Assembly (NCBI GenBank): GCA_022432975.1
Contig: CM039502.1
Location: 73,427,497-73,491,496, forward strand
Source: Begonia masoniana
Lineage: Eukaryota; Streptophyta; Magnoliopsida; Cucurbitales; Begoniaceae
Direction of reading: 5' to 3'
DNA: 64,000 nucleotides
Position 1 is the stretch's first letter. The number at the start of each line of letters is the position of its first letter. The notes under the pieces are model-generated. The model saw only the letters and a program-made list of their open reading frames with translations. It was not told the origin of the DNA and made no database searches. Position numbers and translations under genes: made by a program. This document shows positions 11,001 through 24,866 of the stretch, piece by piece.

Positions 11001-13471
11001 TGTAACGCCCCTGAACCCGCCCCGGCTCGGTGCGCTACTTTGCTAACACAAACCGTATTTAAAACGACGTTTAAAATAATTTTCGATAAATTTTTGACTC
11101 GATTTTTGGGTTTTTCGAACCCTCAAAAAATGTTGGAAAATGTGCGTAAAATACGTTTAAAATACGTCGGAAAAGGTCGGGTCAAAATATTTTGGAAATA
11201 GAAAAAAAAAATTGGTTTTGGTGTGCGGTGCGCGCGCCAGCTTTGCGCGCAGCAGCGCGCTGCACAGCCTCCTGCGCGCGCGCAGCGCCGAACGTTTGGG
11301 GCCCAGCGCCGAACGTTCGGCACCCTCTCGGGTGCCAGCGCGCCTGCATGCCCAATTTTGACGTTTTTTCCACCTTTTCTCACTTTTCTACATTTTTCTT
11401 CAAGCCAAACACCACCAAAAATTCTAAAATTTTTACCACACAATCCCGACACCCTTAACTTCGTGCCCCGTAAAAATCTTGAAAAACTGACTTAAAATGT
11501 GTAATAAAAAAATAGAGAAAATAACCCAACGTCGTTTGTTTTAAAACCAAAACAAGCGGCATAACACCTAAAATTTCCAAAAAACCAAAACCTGCAAATT
11601 TAACTATTGTAAGACTATTCAAACCATTTCCAAAACAATTTACGAACCATATTCATAACATCCCAAAACAATTTACGCACCATATTCACAACATCGTAAA
11701 ATTATCTTTATTTACACAAAAAAACAACCCAAAATACCGAAACAGAACACTAAATATACCCCGTCCTCAAACTCCCAAAAATCCATGGTCGAGGCGCCCT
11801 GACAACGGCCTGCACCGGTGTGCTCTGTGCATCAACGACTGGATCTAGTCCTGGTCCTCGCACTCAACCTCACCTGTAAATACTTCGTCACCTACACCAT
11901 AGAACACAAAACGTAAGCCTAATGCTTAGTAAGTAGGGAATAACGAATGCTATGAAAACACAAGGCAACCAATCCTATCACATGCGGTTTCTAACACTCA
12001 GTTATGCTCATTTACCATTCGTTGCTTTAATCATTTCATAAGCTGTGTGGATCGGGTAAGCTCACATCCTATAATCGTACAGGACGGCCATTCCCAGAAC
12101 CACCATTACGTATTTTAGCCGGTCATCCTTCATAGAGGTCCCCTCGAGGTGCTACGCTCCAGAACTTATTCCCGACAAGACAACTCCAATCAAGACTAAG
12201 TGTTTTAGCCGGTCATCTCTCATAGAGATCCCCTCGGGGTGCTACACTCCAGCACTTGTTCCCGACAAGTCACTCTAATCAAGAATAATTTTTAGCCATT
12301 CACTTTATCTGATTACGTTTCACGCTCACAATCAAACCATGCAATAAAACTCGTATTTTGCTTAATTGCAACACAACACAACGCGAAACAAATAACCATT
12401 AACCCTACCGTTCTATGGTGTAGGCCCGAAGGCGAAACGAATCCAAACCACTACTTACCTGATTGCTCGGCTTTCACTTGCTCACTTCGTCTTATCACTT
12501 CACTAGCTCCATGACCTAAAATAACGAAAACTTAACTTGATAAGTCACCAATAAAGTCTAAGGGATTTTCTAACTAAAACTAAACAACACCTAAAACAAA
12601 TTGCACTCTCAAAACACAAAACCCGAGTTTTACCCAAAGTTAACAACATCCAACTTCGAACGGCCATAACTTCCTCATTTTTCAACAGATTTCGACGTGC
12701 CACCCCAATCCGTAAACCTCTACACGTCTACTAACCATTGAAATATTTAAATTAACTAACCAAACACATTAGCCAACTCGAATTGCACATAACAGAATCG
12801 GTGCACATATTGTACAAAACCGATTTTCTAACAACTCACTCCCAATCCCTAATCTAACCACCCAAACAACCTAAATTATCATATCTAAGGATTAAATCAT
12901 CAAAGTAGGAAGAAAACCATCAAGGAGAACACAATTTTTGGAATTCCCAATCTTGGGTTTTCAAACCCTCCCTAAACTCACTCAAAACAACTCAAAAACA
13001 CTCACAATCAACAATAAATCATGCCAAACTAAAAACCTACTCAACTTTACCTCAAAAACCCAAGCAAGGATTGAAGAAATGGGAGGAGGATGATCGGCTA
13101 TGGAGGAAGAAGGCAAATCGTGGAAGATGAAGAAAACCTCACTTGTTTTTTTTCCTTTTTAACCTAATCATTTTCTCCTTTTTATATTTCCTCCTCCAAT
13201 CTTTTTAAAATTGCCATTAAACCCTCTCTTTTTTCCCTTTCAATTTCCAACGTGAATACCCTTTCATTCACACATTTCTTTGCAATTTATTTCACTTATT
13301 TACTAACTTTCTATTGGTTAATGAAATTTTTGACTTTTCAAACACTTTTGTTTTTGACTTGTCAACTTCTTTCACACTTCTATGCATAACATTACCCTTT
13401 AACGACCTCAATCTCTCATACTTGACCTAAACTAGAGCTACGCACACAATAGAAATTTTTCGGGTGTTACA
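11001..13471 (-). mobile_element. Solo LTR, chromovirus-like, in the Athila/Tat-like 3' LTR
   Basis: It is flanked by the TSD TAATA (10996-11000 and 13472-13476). The uninterrupted site is visible in the 5' LTR near 46404. On the minus strand it begins TGTAACACCCGAAAAATT and ends TTCAGGGGCGTTACA, 2471 bp in total. The start and the GAGCCGGGGCGGGTTC-like end relate it to the solo LTR at 34149-35993. A GC-rich block with repeated CGCGCGC and CGAACGTT words lies at 11225-11345. Short ORFs there have no recognised domain. Confidence 0.9.
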
Positions 13472-13698
13472 TAATAAATCTGCATGCAAATAATATAATA
13501 CAAAATTTGAATTAGTGATAAAAATTTGCTTTTATAAGAGAATATGCATGAAATACATTAAATTTAATCAATGCCTTGTACTGCAGCATTATGTAGCAAT
13601 TGTAGTAAATTCTACTAATTTCTTCTAAAATTCACTCAAATCATACAAGTAAAATTACCTAAAAATAATATAAAATAACTCTAAATTTAAAGTTATCA

Positions 13699-14570
13699 AA
13701 TACCCCCAAACTTAAACCATTACTCGTCCTGGAGTGAAGCAAATAAAATCAAAACCAAGGGATTCCAAAGGTATATCAATATGGTTCGAACTTGTAACAT
13801 GATGAAAACTTCCTCTAACACAATTAAAAACAAATAACATAGACTCATTCCCATTTAAATAATCTTTCAACGCGTATGTGTGCTCAAACTCCTCTTCAAC
13901 TTGCTAAGTTCAATCATCAAAATTAAATTTCACAGAAATATTAATTGCCTAAGTTAATTAAATTTTAAAGGTTTTTTTGTTTATATAAAAAAGCAATAAA
14001 TAAAGGGGATATAAGTTTTTTTTTCGTATTGACTTTCTCTTTTAAGTCTCACTACCTTTTTACGCGATTGATAACATTGTTCATAAAGGCCTCCGGTTAC
14101 TCAGTAATGTCACTTAAAGATATATACTCATATAAAATTATAGAGCAGTATAGTCAATAATATTGCAACGGAGTTCCTCCCAAAGTTCCTTTATTTAAAT
14201 TCTACCCATCGAGTATCCAAAGAGCTCACTCGAGATTGAAAGTAGATTAGGAAATTACAATTTATTCTTTTATTATTATTATTATTTATATTTTTCTTAT
14301 GTTTTTTTTATGTTGTTTTTTTTATAACCCCTAAACTTATTTTTATTATGCATTTTTTAGAAGAATTCTTTATCTCTAATTTTCTTCGGTAAGCCTTGAA
14401 TCGTTCTCATCTAAATATAACTGTGAAATTTAATGAGGATGATATTCCTAAACAAACTAAAAGGGAGTTCGTGTGTTCTTAGGAAAAATTATATTCACGG
14501 CAATGAGCCTTAGTAAAATGTTCATAAGATATGTTAGTGTAAGTTTTCAACACATTAGGAACATTAGGAC
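13699..14570 (-). other. Non-coding 3' internal region of the Athila/Tat-like element
   Basis: It begins with the polypurine tract and continues as AT-rich sequence with poly-T runs and a small (TTA)n stretch near 14270. No coding domain was recognised. Long non-coding 3' regions are usual in this lineage. Confidence 0.6.
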
Positions 14571-15225
<655 letters not shown>

Positions 15226-15228
15226 GAT

Positions 15229-15350
15229 ACCTTCGACCGAAGTGATTCACTAATCGGTCGGTGTCTTCGACCGAATTTCTCACTAATACCATCGACTGAA
15301 TGATTCACTAATCGGTCGATATCTTCGACCGAACTACACACTAATGCCTT
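15229..15350. repeat. ATCGGTCG/CGACCGAA short repeats
   Basis: Two units of about 63 bp contain CTTCGACCGAA and TTCACTAATCGGTCG. They lie next to the integrase-tail remnant, in the 3' internal region of the Athila/Tat-like element. Confidence 0.7.
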
Positions 15351-15594
15351 CAACCGAATATAAACAACAGAAACAAGATATAGAAACTTTAAATAAGGCA
15401 TAGAAATAAAAAATTGGCAGACATCGACCGATTATATTACCTTCCTCTACTCCCAAACTTAAAAATTGGCAGTGTCCCCTCTGCCAAACAAAATAAAATG
15501 CATACAAAAGAGGGGGAAAGAACTTCCCTGCTTTTATTAGTCAATGTTTCACATGGCCTCTTTATTATTTAGAGAAATTGATGCAATTTTCATC

Positions 15595-15763
15595 AATTTT
15601 TCCTCATGAGAATGTTTCACTCTGGCCATTAACCTTAAACTCTTTATCACTTTTCTCATCCCTTAATTCCAATGTGCCATATGGGTGAACTTCAATCACT
15701 ACAAAGGGACCAGAGCACCGAGATTTCAATTTTTCTGGGAAGAACTTCAACATTGACTTACAG
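15595..15763 (-). pseudogene. Integrase C-terminal domain remnant, distal half
   Basis: The minus strand translates to a peptide containing SMLKFFPEKLKS, SGPFVVIEV and GTLELRD, followed by KEFKVNGQ. This is the conserved tail of Athila/Tat integrases, thought to help target and bind DNA. Its proximal half lies at 39991-40130, beyond the three-LTR element inserted with TSD TACAG. A stop follows shortly after the domain. Confidence 0.85.
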
Positions 15764-15792
15764 TGTAACACCTGAGAATTTCCAGAACGTAC
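15764..15792 (+). repeat. LTR1 remnant of the three-LTR element
   Basis: TGTAACACCTGAGAATTTCC and the following bases match the first ~29 bases of LTR2 and LTR3. The sequence then switches at TTAGAAGGG to internal sequence, with only a few bases of microhomology. Confidence 0.85.
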
Positions 15793-16596
15793 TTAGAAGG
15801 GAAGTTTGAACTGAAAACTTAGGGTACGAAGTTTATTCACTAAGTTTTTTAGTGTTATATAGTTGAGGAAGGTTGAGAGTTGAAATTAAAGTGAAGGTAC
15901 ACCGTTTAGAATATTGGGTGAATAGTGAGAACAAATTAGTTTAGACCTAAGAATTTGAAAGTGTTTGGTGATGACTATAGTCAAAGCTGGACAATCGTAC
16001 ACAAATTCATTTTATACTTTGAAGGAATAGGGGGTAGATTGATTTAGATAGTGAGAGTTTGGAGTACGTAGATGAAGTTAGAATGATAAATGAGGTGTCG
16101 TGATGGTTCAAGGTAAATAGATGAGAAATGATGTAACAATATGGTAACATAGAGGGAATTTAAAATTTGAGGTTTAGAGTAAGATATATATTGTTGAGTT
16201 CTTGATGTTACAAGCATTGGGGGTAGCTTTGGAAATTTGAGGTTGTAATGTAAGGTTTAATGAACATTAGATTAGAAAATTAAGTGACTAAGTGAATTTA
16301 GCATGAGAAAAAGCTAGAGTTGAGAGCTAAGTTGGAGAGATTAATGGTTTAAGTGATGAATGCTCAAATTAAAGTCTACGGATATATGAGTAGGTGAGCT
16401 ATGGAGGGCATAGCTAGGAAATTTAAAACTTTGGAGATGTAAAGAATTTTCAGTGTTTGATAGATGACTAAGATTGTAGTATAGTCAAGATTTCAGGGGA
16501 AAATCAAAAGTTATGGTGGGTAGATTAGAGTAAGTAAGTGAAGAATATTAAGGCACGTCAAGTTTTGAGGACAAAATTTTTGTAAGGAGGGTGGAT
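15793..16596 (+). repeat. Internal-region copy 1 (3' part) of the three-LTR element
   Basis: It is nearly identical to 36707-37503, differing by scattered substitutions and small indels. It ends with the polypurine tract GGAGGGTGGAT before LTR2. No ORF is present. Confidence 0.9.
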
Positions 16597-17199
16597 TGTA
16601 ACACCCGGGAATTTCCAGAACGTACATAGCCGTAGATTAGATATGTTCTGGGAGCTTAACGTAATTCTAGGGTTACGCTAAGTGTTTAATTTTAAGAGTG
16701 AAAATTGAGTAAAAACTTTTATTAGTGGTTATTGTAACGCCCCGGAAACTCGCCTCTATTCCCGGATCGTTACGGGGACTACTCTGAGCTAAACGACTCA
16801 CTAATTTTTTTTCTAATCCTAACCATTAAGCACCACGGCATCCTCCCTGAAAATTTCGGCAGAGTAACGCCTGAAAATGGCGCCCCCAAAATGCTAAGTA
16901 CCTGCAAACAAAACAGATCTCAACCAAACCAGAATACTCCTACCCAACAATCCAGTCTACGAAATCTCCAAACTTATATCATAATAGAATGAGGATGCTA
17001 TCGACAAAGATGAAGAAAGTCCACAGTATAGGGTGATATATCACCCTTAACTATGACTATATACAACAAATATAAATACCCCCACAAAAAAGACAAAAGG
17101 TCCTACTCCCCATCAACACCACGCTACGGCTCTTCCTGGGTCGGGTCGCCCTAACACTGTCATCAACCGGGGCCCTGGTCGCACGCCACCAACTGCCAC

Positions 17200-19146
17200 T
17201 GTAACGCCCCGTGTTCTCGGAACCCGGTTTGTCACACTTAAACCCGAATATTACTAAGAAAACTTGGGCCAAATTTAAAACTTCTATAAAATTCAAAATT
17301 TTAAATTTGACAAAACATGAAAACTTGCAGCGGAAATCGTTTAAACATAAGTAAATTGATCAAAACCATGTTAATATAGTCGTTGGGAATATTAAGAAGC
17401 AATCAGTTGAGAAGCAAAGATCTAATTCGTAAAGATAGTTTAAAAATTTCAAAAGTCAATTTCATCGACCGCTAAGCAAAGTCAACAAAAAGGAAAACTA
17501 TTTGAGGACATCCACCGGTCGCTAAACGACAAAACATAAGTTTTGTCATCCGGTCACTAAACGATAAAATATAAGTTTTGTCAACCGGTCACTAAACGAC
17601 AAGATATAAGTTTTGTCAACCGGTCACTAAACGACAAAATATAAGTTTTGTCATCCGGTCACTAAACGACAAAATATAAGTTTTGTCATCCGGTCAGTCT
17701 AACAAAGACATCCACCGGTGACGTCAGCCGGATGAGTACCCTCTTCCGATAGAAACAGAGCAACATTTCAACTTCTTATAACCTATACCAGAACCACATA
17801 ACTGTAGTAAAGACTTGTCTATTTCATTTAGGCCATACAGAAAACAATCCAAATCTTCGCATCGCTCGAAATCCAGTGAAAACAACAATTAAAACTTAAC
17901 AAATTACCAGTATCAGTAAACCTCAAAACGTATTCGAAATACTATATGTAAAATATCTCTACTGTCATAAAAACTCGACAAACTCAAACTAAATCATTAT
18001 CAACTAAACCTCAACCATTGCTGACACCAGTTAACCCGCCTCATCAGTTTACCAAGCCGAGACGTGGATGTACTCCTCCAACCACTTCTAATCATCTGTA
18101 CACTCAGGAAATTCACCTGCAGTATCCTCAACACCTACATCACAAAACTCATCTATTAGCCTAATGCTAAGTAAATAAAGCAATAATGCAATGACAAGCT
18201 GAAACATGAAACCTAAATATGCAGTTTCTACTTTCTCATCTCAGTTGCACATCGTTTGTTTACTGATCAGATCCCATGATTCCCTTGGGAATGGGATCAA
18301 CTCTCCCAATGTCTACATCCTCTTCATTAGTTAAGGGGTGGATGAGGTCCCTTAATAGCTGTTCGGATCCCTCAATTCCCTTGGGAGTGGGATCAGTTCT
18401 CCCAATGTCATAAATCCTCATAATCAGTTAAGGGATGGATTAGTTCCCTTAACCGTCAATGCAGTTCAATCTGTACTCGCCTTCCCATAATATTACATGA
18501 AAGTTCATTTTCGTATTCTTTCAAAACATGATGCATAACACACAAGAAGATACTCAAACATGCATACACCTATTGTTTTGTGATGTAGGCCCGAAGGCAC
18601 ATACAATACTTCACTTACCTGGTCTCCTGGAAACCGCTCGGCTATAAGCTACTCCAGAAACCTGCTCACCTAGAACCATCGACAAATTATAGATTAGATC
18701 TCCACTAGACTTTGTCTAACTACCTTGAAGTCTAAGGAAGCCGGTTTGGGACTCTACTGATTGAACATTCCCGATACATCACTAAACCCCAAACCCAACT
18801 CTCTCACTCGCAGCCTTTCGAAAATACATACATTGCAATCCTTCAGCTACCTAAGCACTAGAACGGCAAGTAATTTAATCAAAACTCACCTTGATTGGGA
18901 AAAATCGGAGGGGAATCGCCTAGAGGATGTCCGCCGAGCTGAGAGGTAAGGGTAATAAAATAGTGGCAGCTAAACCTCACTAAACCTTTCCTTAAATACG
19001 TTATCCACAATATAAATTCGCAATTACCATCTTGCCCCTGCCTAATCAGTTAATATCCTAACCAACATTTCCCTCAATTTTAACCATAAAATTATATACC
19101 ACCGTTTGATAACTTATTTTGATTTATATTGAAACCGGGTGCTACA
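17200..19146 (-). mobile_element. Solo LTR (TSD GCCAC)
   Basis: It is flanked by GCCAC (17195-17199 and 19147-19151). On the minus strand it begins TGTAGCACCCGGTTTC and ends CACGGGGCGTTACA. At 1947 bp it is of the same family as the solo LTR at 58554-60733: both contain ACTTGCAGCGGAAATC, TGACACCAGTTAACCC and TGTGATGTAGGCCCGAAGGC. Confidence 0.9.
17515..17700. repeat. ~40-bp tandem repeat with GTCATCCGGTC core
   Basis: Four to five units read TTTTGTCATCCGGTCACTAA then ACGACAAAATATAAG. They alternate CATCCGG and CAACCGG versions. Confidence 0.9.
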
Positions 19147-19258
19147 GCCACCTACTCCTAGTCAGATTCTCAGTACACACCCACCGGCTCAGCAGTACCT
19201 ACACCACAGAACACACCGTAAGCTCAAAGCCTAGCAAGTAAAGTGCTGGAAAATAAAC

Positions 19259-20019
19259 GTGAAGCACGAAAACTGGCTATGCAATCCTAACACATGCAAG
19301 TCTCAACACACGTTGTCATCACCTCACCGCATCACATCAACTAATTACGACTCCACATACGCATCGCATCACAAACGTGCCTACAACCCACAACATGCAC
19401 AAAACTCACAACTGACGTACAACTCACCAGCCGTCTACACAGGGCTCATAATATTCTTGCCACTAACCGACAACCAGTACGAGACTCGTAACATATTTAT
19501 CATTAACCCATAACCTACTCAAGACTCATACATACACACAACTAGCCCATGTCCTACACAAGATTCACAACCTATACAAAACTATCCCACAACCTACACA
19601 GGACTCACAACCTACACAACATGCCCAACTAACGACAACTTCTTGTCCACATTCGTACTCTCAACCCTCCACATATGCAAGACTCACAAACGTACAACTA
19701 ACAATGACTACACATACACATACGTACCTGTGACCACATCACACGCAAGACTCACATCCTACACACTAAGACCAACTATTAGCAGCTTTTCGTCCACATC
19801 TGGACTTACGACCCACCACGTACGCAAAACTCAAAACTTACATACCATGACCCACAATCTCACCAAACTTACAACCTCCGCACGACTGACTCACCACCTA
19901 CGCACAACTTACCCACAACCCCACCAGACTCGCCACTTACATACAATCGTTCCACAACCCTCACAAGGTTCACTACCTACTCCCACAGCCCTCACAAAGC
20001 TAACTGCCTACACACAACT
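19259..20019. repeat. Degenerate part of a CACAAC-rich tandem array
   Basis: It contains repeated words ACTCACAACCTACACA and CCCACAACC. It is the left, more diverged part of the 101-bp array, which continues at 28132 on the other side of the LARD insertion. Open plus-strand frames here are low-complexity. Confidence 0.7.
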
Positions 20020-21218
20020 TGATGGACTTCTGGGACCTAAGACGCGTGCGGAAGACTACATTAAACAGCAAGCTTCGGTGTTCTTTGGAGAAACCAAAGA
20101 ACACTCCAAACAATCGCTAAAAACAGAGGAGAAACCAAAAATTGCGTAGGAGATGAGAAATTGATACCAGTCGAAACGGAGAGGTGGGTGAGTTGGGTAA
20201 CGCCTCAGAAAAGGTCGTTTGGATTGAAGGGAGCGCTGTGGAGGAGATGGAAGGCGAAAGGGACCCAAATCGGCCGAAAGGTGTTCCCTGTACCTTCGGC
20301 GAAGAGCTCCACCGTGATGGGAGGAGTGCTTCAACAACTAGGCTGCCCTACGCGTAGTGCTTCGTCCTCAGAAGAGACCGAGGGAAATGGAAATGAAGAC
20401 CCGTGGCTGGTCCAAAGGCAGTGCGATGCGCGCAGCTCTGCGCCTTTGGGAAGAAGTCCCTCGTTGCCGAGGAGAAATCACAGCTTAAGGGCACGGGTTT
20501 CCTCCTTCCTCCTTTTCGACTCCAGCTCTTGGCAGTGGGAGAGAAGGCAAGGGTGAGAGTACCTCTAAGCAACCGTGAAGCTTGAGGCACAATTTGGTGG
20601 TCATCCATGGCGACTCGCGCCGATGAATACCGTGGGAAAAACCCACACGGAGGATGCTCCGAACAAGAAGAAACTCTTCTGTAAATTCCAAATATTGATG
20701 ATGAAAAACTGATTACAAATAACCTAAGGAGAAGTTTAAATATCCAGGGGAAGGCTTCGGGAGAAGGCAGGAGAAGAGAAGAAGGAAAGAGCCGTTGGAG
20801 ATGCTTTCTTCAGAAATGTAGCCGTTGTGCTTGGCCACGTCAGCAGCTGGTTCCAGAAATGGCAAGCTCCTTGGTCAAGCCCCTTTGTAGGTTGGGTCAA
20901 CTCCTTTGGGTGTCCTTGTTCACTTCAAATTTTCTAAACCTAAACAATTTAACCAAATAATCTAAACAATAAATTGGCTACAAGTGGCCAATAAATAAGG
21001 TTTAAGAAAAATCTATAGTGTCCTAAACTTAAAAACAAATAAAGAGCTCGTTTACAAAATTTGATAAAGGGAAGACAAATTCCCCCTTCTTTTAATCATT
21101 CCAAGCTTTGAGAGACAATTTTCCTACAACATTCCACAAGTCCATTAGATAAATAGAATAGATAACATAAATACATACCTTGACTTGTGTTTAACGGATC
21201 GGGGTCGTGGGCATATCA
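20020..21218 (-). repeat. 3' LTR of the LARD
   Basis: It has TGATGGAC...CATATCA ends, 1199 bp, and near identity to 26933-28131. It contains a short hairpin-forming GTGGGAAAAACCCAC (about 20632-20646), similar to the TTTTTCC motif of copia LTRs. Open frames of 60-131 residues within it occur identically in both LTRs but have no recognised domain. Confidence 0.93.
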
Positions 21219-22436
21219 TCCTCTCCCGGTTCTTGAGGATTTGACCTCAAAGCCAATGGGTGACCTCCTTTGTATCCTAGCCTGGTTAATTCTAAATCCA
21301 AAACTTGAATTGTTCATTTCTACAATTTTCAAGCAAGCATATATGATATTAGCAAGAAAAACATATACAAAGTATGAACATATCCAATTTAAATTGAAAG
21401 AAGTAAACATGAACTATCCAAACAGCGAACATGCATATGACATTAGATCATGCTGGGTAATAAGCAGAAAAAAAAATGATTATGGGAACAACATTTTAGC
21501 TCATACAAACAGCAATATTTTGCAGCATCTTTTCACTAACAAACAACATTATTATATCATAAAGAAATAATGCAAGATAGTGTACTTGAATGATGTAAAA
21601 CCAGAAACTAAACAGAATTAAATCACCCTGGTTACCTAGCAGAATATGCATGGAAATTTCATCAAATACGTGTAAAACATAATGAAGAATTTCATGCCAA
21701 ATTGCTATTCAGATTCTTACGCCAACAGGAAATACCTGGTACTGGTATCCATGTAATATCAACATGGGTATTCTCATGTGGGTAGCCTGGAAGTAGAAAC
21801 AGAAGACCAGAAAAACACAAATATCCATACACTATAGCAAACACCGAACCAGAAAACATTCTTTCAGCAAGGTTCGGCACTCATTCGGTGAAGCCAAACG
21901 AGTACCCAGAACAAAGCAGTGTATATTCATGTGAGATACAAAAGGAACCAAGAGATAGCATTCTGGGAGAAAGCAAAAACAAAAATTCGTGCAAGTATAT
22001 CCATAAGGTTTTCATATCTCTGCAAGCTTCATCCAGACAGAACCATAACTTCAAACGTGAAATAATAAGATAATAAACAGAAACATGTTTATGTATGTGG
22101 AATCTACGTTTCTGAAAATTTCGCTAAAACAGAGTCATCGAGAACAAGATATATAACTCTCAATGAAAGCACCAGAATTTTCAATTACTCAGTAGGATAA
22201 TTTGACTGGAGAAGATATATAATTTGTAGCTTTCAACTTCAGCTTATCAACCAAACAATTTCTACCAATTGGTGAAACAGAATCTTGCCCTTTACTGAAA
22301 GAAAATCTAGCAACCTAACCTCTTTTCACAATCTCAAAATAATTATCATTAAAAACAATAAATAGTTTGTTGCAACAATTCAGAAACATAACAAAACAGT
22401 TTATATATCCAATCAGCAAATAGGTTACCAGCAGTT

Positions 22437-22439
<3 letters not shown>

Positions 22440-22484
<45 letters not shown>
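22440..22484. repeat. 45-base T homopolymer (A45 on the element's sense strand)
   Basis: It is an uninterrupted T run inside the LARD internal domain. Its length may be imprecise for sequencing reasons. Confidence 0.95.
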
Positions 22485-22488
<4 letters not shown>

Positions 22489-24675
22489 ATGTGATATATC
22501 ATCAACAGAAAGATGATGCAAACAAGCTGATATTTGGGCAATGATACAATCAAAACAGAAGATTCATAACCATAGAGAATGTGCTACAGCAAAGACATTT
22601 AACCTGCAATACATTTATCCATTCTTGGCTAAACAACAAAATAGAATGCAAAATATATTAGGTACGTGTTTGGACAATTTGCACAAATAAAACAGCGGAA
22701 TTATAACCATAAGAGTGTGCTATAGTAGAAAACATCTATCATGCAATAAAAGCCAATAAGATTTTATCCATTCTCGGCTATACACTAAAAACAGTTTTAG
22801 ACAATCAAAACATAACTAGCACATTAATAGTCTCATCAACTTTAGTTCATCAAACAGCAACAACAAATGGAAGTTCATAGCACAGTTAAACACTCAGTTA
22901 GCATGCTACAACAGAAAATTATTAAACTGCTAAACATAATCAATTGTCATGCAAAATAGGCCATCAATAATTAACCATCTCGGCTATACCAGAAAAGAGA
23001 TTGTAAGTTGAAAAACAAATAGCATGTTCAGACAATTGAAACAACTAACATTAACAGTTTCATTACTTAGCAGCAAACACAAAAGGAAATTTCAGCAAAA
23101 TCATTCCAAAGCAATTCCTTATCAGTGCTGCTCAAGACACCAGAAACAGTACCAATTTCTTTTTAAAATTTTATCTTTACCTCGTTCAACAACAAGCTTC
23201 CACAAACAAAGATACAAAACAAACAACTAGAAACAAACAAGTGGTTCGGCCATGCACATCGTTATCCATTTAATCCAAGGGTTAGCTATGTATTCTAACC
23301 ATTTCAAATTCCAAAATTATCATAACCAAACAGCACATGACGCAACACTTGAAGTCAAACAAAATCAGAAGATGCAATTCAAATTAGGATTAAAGCATAG
23401 ATTCATAAGCAATGTTAAAACAGATTTCTAAACTTTCAATTTAATAACATGCTTATTTGTTTCATGCTCATCATCCTTGCATATAAATCAAGCACCAAAT
23501 AATATCCTAAAAACAGCAAATAACTAAATGAAAGATGCAATAAATTTGGAAGTCAAAACAGATTCATAAGGATGGATTAAACAGAATTTTCCTAACTCCA
23601 TGCTGAAAACAAAGCAGAATTTATACTTCAAAACAGCAAAATTCAGTAACTAGGATTCAGCAGTTTCTTCAAGCAGTAAACTATGATTCAGCACATTAAG
23701 ATCACCAAAATATTTATCAACTCAGCACAGAAACAGGATTTTAAACAACCCAAATATGAACTAGATATACAGTAAATAGAGCAACAGATTTTCAGAATTT
23801 TGCAAATCAGTTCTGCATGGAATTCAGCAAATAGAAACAACAATGTTTGCAATCAACAAAAGTCTAATTTCATATATGCTGCTTAGCAGATTTTTTTTTA
23901 CGTGAATTAAGCAAGCAATTATGCATGACAGACAGAAAAGAAGCTCAACTTCTAGCAAACAGAATTTTAGGTTTTCAAGAAAAACAAACGTGCACAGTTT
24001 TTTTCAGCAAATGGAATTATAAACGGCAAAATTTTCAAGAAGAGAAACAGGTTTGTATCACTTGAAGCAAGCAGAAATTTTCCAAAACAGAATTTTATTT
24101 TATTTTTGCAGGATCTTAACATCTTTTATGCAGCAATTCAGCAAGTGATATTACAGAGATTCAAGAATCAAGTTTGCAACAGCATATGACAATTTGAACC
24201 AAGCAAAACAGAACACTAAGCAGAATTCTCCAGTAAAGTTAGGAAAACAGAAACAAAAATAAACCAAAACAGAACAAACAACATTCTGACAGAAAACACA
24301 AATCTAAAACACAGACAACCAAACAGAATGCATTCATCAAGAATTATCTTGGACATCAACAGAATTTCATGTTACAATTCTAACATTCTAGGTTCTTATC
24401 AGAAAGTAGACATGCATTTGATTGATTAATCATGTTATACCATTAATGAAACCACATTAGGCCATGATGAAAACAATCAACACAACAAAAATAATACTAA
24501 ACACAAACACAAAACATAACACACAAGACTCAATCTAAGATAAGTCCTAAGCATTTAATCAAACAGCACAACAAATTAAACAAGTTAATCAAACAAAATA
24601 AACTTGTAATTAATATCAATGACATGCTATTGGTTCTAAGCAACCCTCTAGAACTTTTGTGGAAATCATCACATT

Positions 24676-24866
24676 ATCCCGCACCCTTTAAGCTGACTGC
24701 CTTATACGGCGTTCTGTCACAATCTCTTAAAGGCGACTGCCTCAATCCGGCGATCTGTCGGGTCCCTCAGACCAGCAGTAAACCTCGGATAATACCAACG
24801 GCCCACAGAGGAAAGCTCTTGGCCACAAACATATCACTCGACGGCACAAGTAAATCCTAAGTGACG
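24676..24866 (-). other. GC-rich island within the A-rich LARD internal domain
   Basis: About 190 bp has balanced or high G+C, with paired words GGCGACTGCC and ACTGCCTTATACGGCG, CCGGCGATCTGTCGGG, and ACGGCCCACAGAGGAAAGC. It stands out from the surrounding A-rich sequence. It could be a structured RNA or packaging signal, or a relic of an inserted sequence. No coding potential is evident. Confidence 0.5.

Larger units (their letters stand above)
9451..13698 (-). repeat. 3' LTR of the Athila/Tat-like element (interrupted)
   Basis: It matches 44083-46631 from TTTTACACTTTACGCAAG at one end to AACTCTAAATTTA.AGTTATCA at the other. Without the solo LTR at 11001-13471 it is about 1.77 kb. It is adjacent to the polypurine tract AGTTTGGGGGTATT (13699-13712 on the opposite strand). 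Confidence 0.9.

Noticed and set aside
20161..20608. 131-residue plus-strand and 86-residue minus-strand frames, repeated at 27074-27521
   Set aside because: They lie entirely inside the LARD LTRs. Their identity reflects LTR identity, and no domain is recognised.
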